Assembly: GCA_963734365.1 (NCBI GenBank)
Contig: CAVTGV010000003.1
Span: 248,001-312,000 of the forward strand
From: JACVRW01 sp963734365
Lineage (GTDB): Bacteria > Actinomycetota > Thermoleophilia > Solirubrobacterales > Thermoleophilaceae
DNA: 64,000 bases
Direction: 5' to 3'
The notes below the pieces were generated by a model. It did no database searches. It had not been told where the DNA came from and worked only from the letters and a program-made list of their open reading frames with translations. Shown piece by piece: positions 16,887 to 26,601 of the stretch (its first letter is position 1; each line of letters begins with the position of its first letter). Both the position numbers and the translations under genes were made by a program.

Positions 16887-17906
16887 GTGAGCGAGGAGCG
16901 GAGAGAGGAAGGCGCAGAGCCCGGCGAGCGGCCACTGGACGCGGCCGACTGGGAAGAGACGCGCGGCGAGTCCCAGCAGCAGCCCCACGAGGAGCCCACC
17001 TCGGTGGAGCAGGAGCTCGTCTCACCCGACGCGCCGCCCGCGCCTCCCACGCAGGTCAGGCAGGAGAACGTTCCCGACAACATCATCGACCAGACGCGCG
17101 AGGGCGAGGAGCCCTACCAGTGGCACTCGGGCCGCACCCGCGAGCACGGTGCCGAGGACGCGGTCGAGTTCATCGACGTGCACAAGTCGTTTGGCCGCAA
17201 CACCATCCTCAACGGGCTCAACCTGGGGCTGCCCGACGGCCAGATCTCGATGATCCTGGGCCCGTCGGGCACGGGCAAGTCGGTGTGCATCAAGCACATG
17301 GTCGGCCTGCTCTATCCCGACCAGGGCGACGTGCTGGTGCACGGCGAGTCGGTGCCCAACATGCCCGACGACGATCTCTTCGAAATGCGCAAGAAGTTCG
17401 GCGTCCTGTTCCAGGACGGCGCGCTGTTCGGGTCCATGAACGTGTTCGACAACACGGCCTTCCCCCTGCGCCAGCACACGGACAAGGGGGAGGAGGAGAT
17501 CGGGGAGATCGTCAATCGCCGCCTCGGCGAGGTCGGCCTCGGCGGTGCCCTCGACAAGATGCCCAACGAGCTGTCGGGAGGGATGCGCAAGCGAGCCGGC
17601 TTCGCGCGCGCGCTCGTCCTCGACCCCGGCATCGTGCTCTTCGACGAGCCCGACTCGGGCCTCGACCCGGTCCGGACCGCGCTCCTGTGCGAGCTGATCA
17701 TGGAGGTGCACGAGGAGAACGGCGGGGCCTATTGCGTGATCACCCACGACATCATGTCTGCGCGCCGCGTGGCCGATTACATCGCGATCCTCTGGAAGGG
17801 CAGGATCGTCGAGTCGGGCCCCGCGGGGGAGCTCTTCAACAGCGATAACCAGTTCGTGAGGCAGTTTCTCTCTGGGGAGGCGCAGGGGCCCCTCGGCATG
17901 GAGTAG
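16887..17906 (+). CDS. Mce-system ATPase (MlaF/MceG-like) with long acidic N-terminal extension
   Basis: 339 residues. The ABC ATPase core spans about 92-335: Walker A GPSGTGKS, signature LSGGMRKR, Walker B IVLFDEPDSGLD, switch histidine ITHD. It would energise lipid import through YrbE-A/B. The first 90 residues are acidic, Glu/Pro/Gln-rich and predicted disordered, an addition absent from E. coli MlaF. Unlike mycobacterial mce operons, where the MceG ATPase is encoded elsewhere, here it sits between the permeases and the MCE proteins. GTG start with a GGAGGGA box. Confidence 0.92.
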   Translation: MSEERREEGAEPGERPLDAADWEETRGESQQQPHEEPTSVEQELVSPDAPPAPPTQVRQENVPDNIIDQTREGEEPYQWHSGRTREHGAEDAVEFIDVHKSFGRNTILNGLNLGLPDGQISMILGPSGTGKSVCIKHMVGLLYPDQGDVLVHGESVPNMPDDDLFEMRKKFGVLFQDGALFGSMNVFDNTAFPLRQHTDKGEEEIGEIVNRRLGEVGLGGALDKMPNELSGGMRKRAGFARALVLDPGIVLFDEPDSGLDPVRTALLCELIMEVHEENGGAYCVITHDIMSARRVADYIAILWKGRIVESGPAGELFNSDNQFVRQFLSGEAQGPLGME

Positions 17907-18008
17907 TCAAGGGCTCCCGCCGGATTGTGGAGCTGCGGTTCACCACGCTTGGATTCGATAACAGGAGAAGGTAGGACCCGCGAACCGCTCCAAGGCGAGC
18001 GAGGCTCG

Positions 18009-19331
18009 ATGCTGGGTCGGGGGATAGCGGTCGCGGCTCTGATCGCGGCTGTGGCGCTGGTGGCGCTGGCCCTGTTCGGCGGCGGCGAGTCCTACAAGGT
18101 CAAGGCCGTCTTCGACAACGCCGGCCAGCTCGTGGTGGGCAACCAGGTGCGGGTGGGCGGCGGTCCCGTGGGCACCATCTCCGACATCGAGCTCTCCAAC
18201 AGCTCGCAGGCCGTGGTCACGATGGAGGTCAACGAGGACCTGGCCCCCCTCCACGAGGGCACCACGGCCACGATCCGCGCCACATCGCTGTCCGGAATCG
18301 CCAACCGCTACGTCGCGCTGAATCCCGGGCCCAACGACGCCGACGAGATCGACGACGGCGGCGAGATCGGCGCCGACGACACCAACGCGCCGGTGGACAT
18401 CGACACGGTGTTCAACTCGCTCGACGCGAAGACCCGTGAGGGGCTGCGCAACTTCATTCGCGGCTCCGGCACCCAGTACGACAACAAGGGCAAGCAGGCC
18501 GGCGAGAGCATCAAGTACTTCGCGCCCTTCCTGTCGAGCACCACCGCCCTGACCAGCGAGCTGGCGATCGACCAGAAGGTGCTCGAGCGCTTCCTGCGCG
18601 ACGGCGCCACCACGGTGTCGGCCCTCGCCGAGCGCCGTGACGACCTCGAGGCCCTGGTGGGCAACACCAACACGGCGTTCCGCGCGATCGGCGACGAGAA
18701 CGTCGCGCTCGGACGGACGCTCGAGCTGCTGCCCGACACGCTGCGCAAGGCCAACACCACCTTCGTGAACCTGCGCTCGACGCTGGACGACCTCGACGTG
18801 CTGGTCAACGAGTCCAAGCCGGCCACCCGCGACCTGGCCCCGTTCATCCGTGCGTTGCGCCCCCTGGTGGCGGACGCGCGGCCGACCGTGGCCGACCTGC
18901 GCGACCTGATCAGCACCCCGGGGCCGAACAACGACCTGACCGACCTCACGGCCAAGCAGCCGCGGCTGGCTCAGCTGACCTCGACGGTCTTCCCGCGCGC
19001 GATCCGCGCGCTGGACCGCTCCCAGCCGGTGGTCGAGTACGCCCGCGGCTACACGCCCGACATCGCGGGCTGGCTGACCAAGTTCGCCGAGGCCGCCGCG
19101 CCCTACGACGCCAACGGCCACTACGCGCGGGTCCAGCCGCTCTTCAGCCCGAGCAACTTCGATCAGGCCAGCTACACGCTCAACGGCGTACCGCCCGCCG
19201 CCCGCCTCAACGGCTTCCAGAAGGGCCCGAAGAACCGCTGCCCCGGCGGCTCGATCCAGCCCTCCCCCGACGGCAGCGCGCCCTGGGAGTTCATGGGCTG
19301 CAACCCGACCACGACCCCGCCCGGCCCGTGA
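18009..19331 (+). CDS. MCE-family protein 1 (MceA position)
   Basis: 440 residues: an N-terminal membrane anchor (about 6-25), then the MCE domain (YKVKAVFDNAGQLVVGNQVR to about residue 120), then a helical coiled region rich in Leu-Asp repeats to about 350, and a Pro-rich tail ending in a Cys-containing segment. MCE proteins form hexameric rings or tubes that shuttle lipids across the envelope. ATG 18009 starts directly before the anchor. The 102 bases between the ATPase and this gene contain no clear promoter. Its stop overlaps the next GTG. Confidence 0.92.
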   Translation: MLGRGIAVAALIAAVALVALALFGGGESYKVKAVFDNAGQLVVGNQVRVGGGPVGTISDIELSNSSQAVVTMEVNEDLAPLHEGTTATIRATSLSGIANRYVALNPGPNDADEIDDGGEIGADDTNAPVDIDTVFNSLDAKTREGLRNFIRGSGTQYDNKGKQAGESIKYFAPFLSSTTALTSELAIDQKVLERFLRDGATTVSALAERRDDLEALVGNTNTAFRAIGDENVALGRTLELLPDTLRKANTTFVNLRSTLDDLDVLVNESKPATRDLAPFIRALRPLVADARPTVADLRDLISTPGPNNDLTDLTAKQPRLAQLTSTVFPRAIRALDRSQPVVEYARGYTPDIAGWLTKFAEAAAPYDANGHYARVQPLFSPSNFDQASYTLNGVPPAARLNGFQKGPKNRCPGGSIQPSPDGSAPWEFMGCNPTTTPPGP

Positions 19332-20809
19332 GGCGGATCGTCTGGATAGGGCTGATCGTGGCGATCCTGCCCTGGATCGTGATCGGCCTCGTGCGCGAGG
19401 CCACCGACGACGACACGAAGGACGCCTACTTCGTGCGGGCGATCTTCGACAACGCGTCGACGATCGTGCCCGGCGAGGACGTGAAGATCGCCGGTGTCGC
19501 CGTCGGCGCGATCTCGGACCTCGACGTGACCGAGGACGACAAGGCCGCGGTCACGCTGCGCATCGACAACGAGGACTTCACGCCCTGGAAGCAGGACGCG
19601 TCCTGCTCGATCGGCTCCCAGGGGCTGATCGGCGAGAAGTTCGTGGAGTGCGAGCCGGGTACGCCCGACTCCCCGCCGCTCAAGGAGATCGACGAGGGCG
19701 ACGGTGAGGGCGAGCGCCTGCTGCCGGTGGCCAACACGAGCTCGCCGGTGGACCTCGACCTGATCAACAACACGCTGCGGCTCCCGTATCGCGAGCGCCT
19801 GTCGATCCTCCTGAACGAGTTCGGCACCGCCCTCGCCGGCCGCGGCAACGAGCTCAACGAGGTCATCCACCGCGCGAATCCGGCACTGCGCGAGACCGAC
19901 GAAGTCCTCCAGATCCTCTCTCAGCAGAGCCGCGACCTCGCACGCCTGGCGCGCAACTCGGACACCGTGCTCGCGCCGCTTGCGCGCGAGAAGGAGAGGT
20001 TCGCGGACTTCATCGTCCAGGCCAACGCCACCGGCCAGGCCTCGGCCGAGCGCCGCGGCGACATCGCACGGGGCATCGAGCTGCTGCCCGACTTCCTCGC
20101 GCAGCTGCGCCCGCTGATGGTTGACCTCGAGGGCTTCGCCGACCAGGGCATCCCGCTGTTCACCGACCTCAATGCCGCGGCCCCCGCTCTCGGACGGATG
20201 ATCAAGGCGCAAGGGACCCTCGCGGACGCCTCGCGGGCCGCGCTCCCCAGCCTCGGCGACGCCCTCGAGCGGGGCCGGCCGGCGCTGATCGACGCGCGCC
20301 CGCTGATCCAGGACCTGAACAAGCTCGGCACGCAGCTCAAGCCCGTGTCGGTCGACCTCGACCAGCTCACCGAGAGCCTCGCGCAGACCGGCGGCCCGGA
20401 GCGCATCAACGACTTCCTCTACTACGCCGCGCTGGCCACCAACGGCTTCGACAGCCTCGGCCACTATCTGCGGGCCGGCCTGGTCACCAACCTCTGCTCG
20501 ACCTACATCACTCAGGTCGAGGAGTCGGCCACCTGCTCCGCCGACTTCTACAACACGGCCGCCGAGCCCGCCAAGCTGAGTGCCGCCGCAGCTCGCACCG
20601 CCACGGCGGCGAGCGCCGGCGGCGGATCGGTGGCGCCCACGGGCTCGGTGCTGGGCGCGCTGCTCGGCAGGGGCGAAAGCGCGGCCACGGCGCGTGACCG
20701 CGAGCAGAACCTGCGCATCCTGCGCGAGCGCGCCAGGGGCGGATCGCCGGGGCTGGCGGGCGCCGATGAGCCGGCGCTCGACTACCTCCTCGGGGAGGAC
20801 GACAAGTGA
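19328..20809 (+). CDS. MCE-family protein 2
   Basis: 493 residues. Anchor at about 3-23, MCE domain beginning YFVRAIFDNASTIVPGEDVK and ending near residue 130, then a long helical region and an Ala/Gly-rich tail (SAGGGSVAPTGSVLGALLGR) ending in charged residues. Two cysteine pairs lie near residues 390-405 (NLCSTYITQVEESATC). GTG start in a GTGA overlap with the previous gene, and a GTGA overlap with the next. Confidence 0.92.
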   Translation: MRRIVWIGLIVAILPWIVIGLVREATDDDTKDAYFVRAIFDNASTIVPGEDVKIAGVAVGAISDLDVTEDDKAAVTLRIDNEDFTPWKQDASCSIGSQGLIGEKFVECEPGTPDSPPLKEIDEGDGEGERLLPVANTSSPVDLDLINNTLRLPYRERLSILLNEFGTALAGRGNELNEVIHRANPALRETDEVLQILSQQSRDLARLARNSDTVLAPLAREKERFADFIVQANATGQASAERRGDIARGIELLPDFLAQLRPLMVDLEGFADQGIPLFTDLNAAAPALGRMIKAQGTLADASRAALPSLGDALERGRPALIDARPLIQDLNKLGTQLKPVSVDLDQLTESLAQTGGPERINDFLYYAALATNGFDSLGHYLRAGLVTNLCSTYITQVEESATCSADFYNTAAEPAKLSAAAARTATAASAGGGSVAPTGSVLGALLGRGESAATARDREQNLRILRERARGGSPGLAGADEPALDYLLGEDDK

Positions 20810-22272
20810 GCCCGCGCCGCTCGGGAGGGGCCGCGCTCACCGCCAGCCCGGTGCTGGTGGGCGCGGTGACCGTGCTGGTCACGATCGTCGCCGTCTTCCT
20901 CTCCTACAACGCGAACTCGGGCCTGCCCTTCGTGCCCACGTACGACCTCAAGGCCAACCTCCCCAACGCCTCGCAGCTCGTGGAGGGCTTCGAGGTGCGG
21001 ATCGGCGGCGCGCGAATCGGCTTCATCTCCGACATCGAGCCGAAGAAGCAGGAGGACGGCACCACCTACGCCCAGGTGACGATGAAGCTCGACAAGAGCA
21101 TCGAGCCGCTTCCCGCGGACTCCACGCTCCTGGTCCGGCCGCGCTCTTCGCTCGGCCTCAAGTACATCCAGGTGAGCCCGGGCGAGGGCCGCGCGGGCCT
21201 CAAGCCGGGCGCCACCATCCCGTTGCGCCAGGCGCGGCCCGAGGTGGTGGAGCTCGACGACCTGTTCAGCATGTTCGACGACAAGGCTCGGGTGGGTTCG
21301 CGCAACTCGCTCGACGGCTTCGGCGGCGGCTTCGCCGGCCGTGGCCAGGACCTGAACGTCGCCATCGAGCAGTTCGTGCCCCTGCTGCGCGACCTCGAGC
21401 CGGTGGCCAGCAACCTGTCCGATCCGCGCACCGGTTTGGATCGCTTCTTCCGCGCCCTCGGGCGTGCGGCGGGCGAGGTGGCGCCGGTGGCCGAGGAGCA
21501 GGCCTCGCTGTTCGTGAACCTGGACACGAGCTTCGCCGCCCTGGCTTCGGTGGCACGGCCCTTCCTGCAGGACACGATCTCGGAGGCGCCGCTGTCGGAG
21601 GAGGTGGCGATCCGGGACTTCCCGCGCCAGCGCCCGTTCATCCGCAACAACACCGCCTTCTTCAGGGAGCTGCGCCCCGGCGTAGCGGTGCTGCCCAGTG
21701 CGGCGCCCGTGCTCGCCGACGCCTTCGAGGCCGGCACCAACGTCCTGCCGAAGACCATCCAGACCAACGAGGACCTCGCGGACGTGTTCGAGGCACTGGC
21801 GGACTTCTCCGACGACCCGCTCGTGCGTCAGGGCATCGACCAGCTCACGCGCGTGTCGAGATCGCTCAAGCCGACGCTCAACTTCCTCACCCCGGCCCAG
21901 ACCGTCTGCAACTACGCCACGCTCTGGTTCCGCAACGCCGCGGACCTGCTCTCCGAGGGCGACCGCAACGGCAACTGGCAGCGCTTCCAGATCATCTCGG
22001 CGCCCACCAACGCCGACCTGACCCTCGGCCCCAACAACGAGGGCGGCCCCTCGAGCGCCCCGGCCGATGGGCCGACGGAGGTCAACCACCTCCACAACAA
22101 CCCCTATCCCAACACCGCGGCGCCGGGGCAGACGAAGGAGTGCGAAGCCGGTAACGAGCGCTACCCGGAGACCGCCGGCCAGACCATCCTCACCAATCAG
22201 CCCGGCAATCAGGGCACGAAGACCAGCGGCCAGAAGGGCATCAACGCCGGGGCGTCGGGGGTCACGCCATGA
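20806..22272 (+). CDS. MCE-family protein 3
   Basis: 488 residues. Anchor at about 15-35 (VLVGAVTVLVTIVAVFLSY), MCE domain starting YDLKANLPNASQLVEGFEVR, then helical repeats, and a hydrophilic Asn/Pro/Gly-rich tail from about residue 400. The tail contains two cysteines. Coupled at both ends by 4-base overlaps. Confidence 0.92.
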   Translation: MSPRRSGGAALTASPVLVGAVTVLVTIVAVFLSYNANSGLPFVPTYDLKANLPNASQLVEGFEVRIGGARIGFISDIEPKKQEDGTTYAQVTMKLDKSIEPLPADSTLLVRPRSSLGLKYIQVSPGEGRAGLKPGATIPLRQARPEVVELDDLFSMFDDKARVGSRNSLDGFGGGFAGRGQDLNVAIEQFVPLLRDLEPVASNLSDPRTGLDRFFRALGRAAGEVAPVAEEQASLFVNLDTSFAALASVARPFLQDTISEAPLSEEVAIRDFPRQRPFIRNNTAFFRELRPGVAVLPSAAPVLADAFEAGTNVLPKTIQTNEDLADVFEALADFSDDPLVRQGIDQLTRVSRSLKPTLNFLTPAQTVCNYATLWFRNAADLLSEGDRNGNWQRFQIISAPTNADLTLGPNNEGGPSSAPADGPTEVNHLHNNPYPNTAAPGQTKECEAGNERYPETAGQTILTNQPGNQGTKTSGQKGINAGASGVTP

Positions 22273-23705
22273 GGCGGGTGCGGGGCGACCGCTTCAGCGC
22301 GTTCCAGGTCGGCCTGGTCGCGACGGTGGTGATCGTGATCGCGGTGTTCCTGGCCTTCACCAAGGACATCCCCTTCACCAACCCGTACGAGCTCAAGGCG
22401 GTGTTCCAGAACGCCCCGCCGATCCAGAAGGGGCAGGCGGTCCGGATCGCGGGCGTGGACGTGGGCAAGGTCGCCGGGGTCGAAGCGGTGGGCGGAGAGT
22501 CTCCGGCCGTCGAGGTGACGATGAAGCTCGACGACGAGGCGCTCCCGATCCACGAGGACGCCGAGGTCAAGGTGCGCCCGCGCATCTTCTTCGAGGGCAA
22601 CCTGTTCATGGACGTCCGGCCCGGCACGCCGGACTCGCCGGAGGCGGACAGCGGGTACACGATCCCCGCCTCGCAGACCTCGGCGCCCGTGCAGATCGAC
22701 CAGGTGCTGGGCACGCTGCAGGCGAACACCCGGAAGGACCTGCAGAAGCTCCTGGTGGGCTACGGCGACGCCATCAACGGCGAGCCGCAGCCGGGTGAGG
22801 ACGACGACCAGGTGCCGGAGGTACAGGGACTCACCGCTGCCGAGGCGCTCAACAAGTCACTCGACTACTCGTCGGACTCGCTGCGCGACACCGCCATCGT
22901 CAACCAGGCTCTTCTCGGCAGCGACGCCCACGACCTCTCGAAGCTGATCGGCAGCCAGCAGAAGGTCTTCGCGGCGCTGGCCTCGCGCGAGAACCAGCTG
23001 AAGGATCTCGTCACGAACTTCAACACCACGACGGGAGCGCTCGCCTCCGAGGAGGGCAACCTGCGCGAAACCATCGCCGAGCTGCCGCAGGTGCTCGAGG
23101 CGGCCAACCCGACCCTCGATGAGCTCAACGCGGCCTTCCCGCCCACGCGCGCGTTTGCGCTCGAGATCATCCCCGGCGTCCGCCAGACGCCGGCCACGAT
23201 CAAGGCCGGCTTCCCGTGGATCCGTCAGACCCGCGCGCTCCTGTCCAAGCCCGAGCTGCAGGGGCTGGTGAACGTGCTGCGGCCCGCGATCTCGGACTTC
23301 GCCAAGTTCACCGATGGCCAGGTGGACCTGCTGCCGAAGCTGGACGCCTTCAACCGCTGCCAGCTCGAGGTGGTGCTGCCCACCCAGGAGCAGCGCATCC
23401 AGGACGGCAACCTCAGCACCGGCCTGCGCAACTACGAGGAGTTCTTCCAGTCGCTGGTGTCGCTCACCGGCGAGTCGCAGAACTTCGACGGGAACGGCTC
23501 GTACGTGCGCTTCCAGGCGGGCGGCGGCTCGAACCAGGTCCAGACCCCGGTGGTGGGCACCTCCCCGCTGTTCGCCAACGCCACCCTGCCTCCGCTCGGG
23601 TCGCGGCCGGCCAAGACCGCCAAGCCGCCCTACAAGGGCAACGTCCCCTGTCACAAGAACCCGGTGCCGAACCTCTCGAACGCGCGCATCGGAGGCGGCC
23701 CATGA
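22269..23705 (+). CDS. MCE-family protein 4
   Basis: 478 residues. Anchor at about 11-31, MCE domain starting YELKAVFQNAPPIQKGQAVR, with the IFFEGNLFMDVRPGTPDSP stretch typical of the family, then a coiled helical part and a basic Pro-rich end. ATG start within an ATGA overlap; the stop overlaps the next ATG. Confidence 0.92.
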   Translation: MRRVRGDRFSAFQVGLVATVVIVIAVFLAFTKDIPFTNPYELKAVFQNAPPIQKGQAVRIAGVDVGKVAGVEAVGGESPAVEVTMKLDDEALPIHEDAEVKVRPRIFFEGNLFMDVRPGTPDSPEADSGYTIPASQTSAPVQIDQVLGTLQANTRKDLQKLLVGYGDAINGEPQPGEDDDQVPEVQGLTAAEALNKSLDYSSDSLRDTAIVNQALLGSDAHDLSKLIGSQQKVFAALASRENQLKDLVTNFNTTTGALASEEGNLRETIAELPQVLEAANPTLDELNAAFPPTRAFALEIIPGVRQTPATIKAGFPWIRQTRALLSKPELQGLVNVLRPAISDFAKFTDGQVDLLPKLDAFNRCQLEVVLPTQEQRIQDGNLSTGLRNYEEFFQSLVSLTGESQNFDGNGSYVRFQAGGGSNQVQTPVVGTSPLFANATLPPLGSRPAKTAKPPYKGNVPCHKNPVPNLSNARIGGGP

Positions 23706-25075
23706 TGCGCCAGATCAAGAAGCAGGCGCCGGTGTTCATCTCGATCCTGGTGCTGTTCGCGCTTGCCCTCGCCGTCGGCGGCTACATCCTCACCAACCAG
23801 CGCTTCTACCTGCCGGACTGGGTCCCGTTCGCCGGCTCGAGCTTCTACGAGGTCAACGCCGAGCTGCAGACCGCCCAGGCAGTGGTGCCGGGACAGGGCC
23901 AGACCGTGAACATCGCCGGCGTGAAGGTCGGGGACGTGGGCAACGTGACCCTCGAGGACGGCCATGCCGTCGTCCAGATGAACATCCAGGAGAAGTACAA
24001 GCCGATCTACAAGGACGCCACCATCCTGCTGCGCCCGAAGACCGGCCTGAAGGACATGTACCTGGCCCTCGACCCCGGCACCAAGGCGGCGGGCGAGATC
24101 GATGACGGCGGGAGCGTGCCGGTGGCCAACACGCTGCCGGACGTGAACAGCGACGAGATCCTGGCCCAGCTCGACGACGACACGCGCGCCTACCTGAGGG
24201 TGCTGCTCAACGCGGGCGGGGCCGCGTTCGACGACGAGGCCACCGGCGGGGTGGAGCGCTACGGCCAGACCGCCTCGCAGGACCTGCGCGAGGCCTTCAA
24301 GCGCTTCGAGCCCACCGCCCGCTACGGCAACAAGCTCACCCGGCTGCTGGCCCGGCGGCGCGGCAACATCCGGCGCGTCATCCACAACTTCCAGGAGTTC
24401 TCGACGGCGGTGGCGGGCCGGGACCGCCAGCTCGCCGACCTGGTGGACTCCGCCAACGCCAACTTCGAGGCCTTCGCGTCCGAGGAGTCCGCGCTGCGCG
24501 AGGCGCTCCAGCTCTTCCCCGGCACGCTCGACCAGACCGAGACGACGCTCGTGAAGACCGGGCAGCTGGCGTCCCAGCTCGGCCCCGCGCTACAGCGGCT
24601 GCGTCCCTTCGCCCGCAACCTCGGTCCGGCGCTCGAGAAGACCCAGCCCTTCTTCCGCGAGACCACCCCGATCATCCGCAATCAGATCCGGCCGTTCGCG
24701 ATCGACGTTCAGCCGACCGTGCGTGACCTGCGCCAGGCCGCCGCCAAGCTCGGCGTGGTCACGCCGCGCCTGACCAAGAGCTTCAAGGTCCTGAACAAGT
24801 TCTTCAACATCCTGGCCTACAACCCGCCCGGAGCCGCGGAGCCGTTCCTGTTCTGGAGCGGCTGGACCGCGCACAACGGAGCGACGCTGTACACGCTGCA
24901 GGACGCGCACGGTCCCGTACGGCGCGGTCTCGTGCTCGTCGGCTGTCCCGCCTATCAGACGCTCGGCAGCGTGGTGCAGGGCAACCCGCAGCTCGGCCTG
25001 CTCACCCGGCTCCTCAACCTGCCGCCCGAGCAGCAGGTCTGTCCCCAGAACCCGCCCAACACCGGACCGCCGTGA
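23702..25075 (+). CDS. MCE-family protein 5
   Basis: 457 residues. Basic start, anchor at about 11-31 (FISILVLFALALAVGGYIL), MCE domain starting YEVNAELQTAQAVVPGQGQT, helical part to about 370, then a C-terminal domain with two cysteines. The fifth mycobacterial homologue is usually a lipoprotein; no lipobox is present here. Two adjacent ATG codons (23702 and 23705) are possible starts; the first gives the usual 4-base overlap. Confidence 0.9.
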   Translation: MMRQIKKQAPVFISILVLFALALAVGGYILTNQRFYLPDWVPFAGSSFYEVNAELQTAQAVVPGQGQTVNIAGVKVGDVGNVTLEDGHAVVQMNIQEKYKPIYKDATILLRPKTGLKDMYLALDPGTKAAGEIDDGGSVPVANTLPDVNSDEILAQLDDDTRAYLRVLLNAGGAAFDDEATGGVERYGQTASQDLREAFKRFEPTARYGNKLTRLLARRRGNIRRVIHNFQEFSTAVAGRDRQLADLVDSANANFEAFASEESALREALQLFPGTLDQTETTLVKTGQLASQLGPALQRLRPFARNLGPALEKTQPFFRETTPIIRNQIRPFAIDVQPTVRDLRQAAAKLGVVTPRLTKSFKVLNKFFNILAYNPPGAAEPFLFWSGWTAHNGATLYTLQDAHGPVRRGLVLVGCPAYQTLGSVVQGNPQLGLLTRLLNLPPEQQVCPQNPPNTGPP

Positions 25076-26571
25076 TCAAGCAGACCCCCAGCCTCGGCCG
25101 GATCTTCGCGATGGTGGCGTTCGCGCTGTCCTGCTTCGGCATCCTGGTCTTCCTCTGGCTGAGCTTCGGCGGCTCGGTGCCGCTGCAGCCGAAGGGCTAC
25201 CGGGTCACGGTGGCCTTCCCCGAGGCCACCCAGCTGGCCCAGGAGGCCGACGTGCGCATCTCGGGCGTGCCCGTGGGCAGCGTCAAGGACAAGGAGCCCA
25301 ACAAGGAGACCGGGCTCACCGACACCGAGATCGAGATCGACGCGCGCTACGCGCCGATTCCCAAGGACACGCGCGCGATCCTGCGCCAGAAGACGCTGCT
25401 GGGCGAGACCTACGTGGAGCTCTCGCCGGGCAAGCCGTCGTCGGGCCGCGTGCCGGACGGCGGCCGCCTGCCGGCCGGCCAGGTGGCGGAGACCGTGGAG
25501 CTCGACGAGATCCTGCGGACGTTCGACCCGGCCACGCGCGAGCGCTTCTCCACCTGGCTCGATCAGGCGGGCGTGGCCGCGCTCGGCAACGCCGAGGCGC
25601 TGAACGACGCGCTCGGGCTGCTCACCCCGTTCGCCGAGGAGACCGACGACGTGCTGTCGGTCCTGCGCGTGCAGAGCGGCGCCACGCGGCGCTTCATCCG
25701 CGACACGGGCGTGGTCTTCGACTCGCTCACCGCCCGCAACGGCCAGCTGCGCGACCTCATCTCGAACTCGAACCGGGTGTGGGAGACGGTCGCTGCCCGG
25801 GACACTCAGCTGGCCGACACCTTCCGGGTGCTCCCCACCTTCCTGCGCGAGGGACGCGAGACCACGCGCCGGCTCACCCGCTTCGCCGACAACACCAATC
25901 CGCTGATCACACAGCTGCGTCCCGCGGCCCGGGCACTCTCGCCCACGCTGATCGACCTCAACGAGCTGGCGCCCGACCTCAGGGGGCTGTTCCGGGATCT
26001 CGGCCCGTTCGTGAAGGTCGCGCGCAAGGGGCTGCCCGCCACCGAGCAGGTACTCGACAACACCAAGCCCCTGCTGGCCCGGCTCGATCCGTTCCTCAAG
26101 CAGCTCACGCCGGTGGTGGACTACCTCGGGCTCTACAAGCGCGAGATCGCGGCCTTCTTCGGCAACGACTCCGCGGCCACCCAGGCCCGGGCGCCGGGAC
26201 TGGGCGACACGTCGAAGCTCATCCACTACCTGCGCACCTCCAACCCGGTGAACCCCGAGATGGTGGCCGGCTGGCCGTTCCGGCTGGGCACCAACCGCTC
26301 CAATCCCTACACGGAGCCCGGCGGCTACGACAAGCTGCGCACCGAGGGGCATCTCGAGACCTTTGCGAGCTACCTGTGCACCTCGAACCCGCAGCCGGCG
26401 CCGCCCGCCGCCAACGCGTACCTGAACGCGATCGAGGCCGCGGGCATCGCGGAGTTCGTTTTCGGCGGCCCCCTGAACAACGGCAAGGCGCCGCCCTGCG
26501 ACCCGCAGGCGCCCCTCGGAGGCCTTGTCGGCCAGTCCGGTGTGTTCCCGCAGCTGCAGCCGCTTCCTTAG
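25072..26571 (+). CDS. MCE-family protein 6 (MceF position)
   Basis: 499 residues. Anchor at about 10-31, MCE domain starting YRVTVAFPEATQLAQEADVR with the LLGETYVELSPG loop, then a long helical region with Asn/Thr/Arg-rich turns and a C-terminal domain. GTG start in a GTGA overlap. It completes the set of six MCE proteins, the number found in one mycobacterial mce operon. Confidence 0.92.
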   Translation: MIKQTPSLGRIFAMVAFALSCFGILVFLWLSFGGSVPLQPKGYRVTVAFPEATQLAQEADVRISGVPVGSVKDKEPNKETGLTDTEIEIDARYAPIPKDTRAILRQKTLLGETYVELSPGKPSSGRVPDGGRLPAGQVAETVELDEILRTFDPATRERFSTWLDQAGVAALGNAEALNDALGLLTPFAEETDDVLSVLRVQSGATRRFIRDTGVVFDSLTARNGQLRDLISNSNRVWETVAARDTQLADTFRVLPTFLREGRETTRRLTRFADNTNPLITQLRPAARALSPTLIDLNELAPDLRGLFRDLGPFVKVARKGLPATEQVLDNTKPLLARLDPFLKQLTPVVDYLGLYKREIAAFFGNDSAATQARAPGLGDTSKLIHYLRTSNPVNPEMVAGWPFRLGTNRSNPYTEPGGYDKLRTEGHLETFASYLCTSNPQPAPPAANAYLNAIEAAGIAEFVFGGPLNNGKAPPCDPQAPLGGLVGQSGVFPQLQPLP

Positions 26572-26588
26572 GCCCGCCATCGGCCTCC

Positions 26589-26594
26589 TAAGCT
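26589..26594 (+). promoter_or_regulatory. -10 box TAAGCT for the RND exporter
   Basis: TANNNT box seven bases before GTG 26602, within the 30-base gap after the last MCE gene. The exporter may have its own leaderless transcript as well as read-through from the operon. Confidence 0.4.
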
Positions 26595-26601
26595 GAGGCG
26601 A

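Noticed and set aside
24955..26580. A 541-codon minus-strand frame opposite the last MCE gene
   Set aside because: Antisense artefact of codon usage; the MCE domain is on the plus strand.
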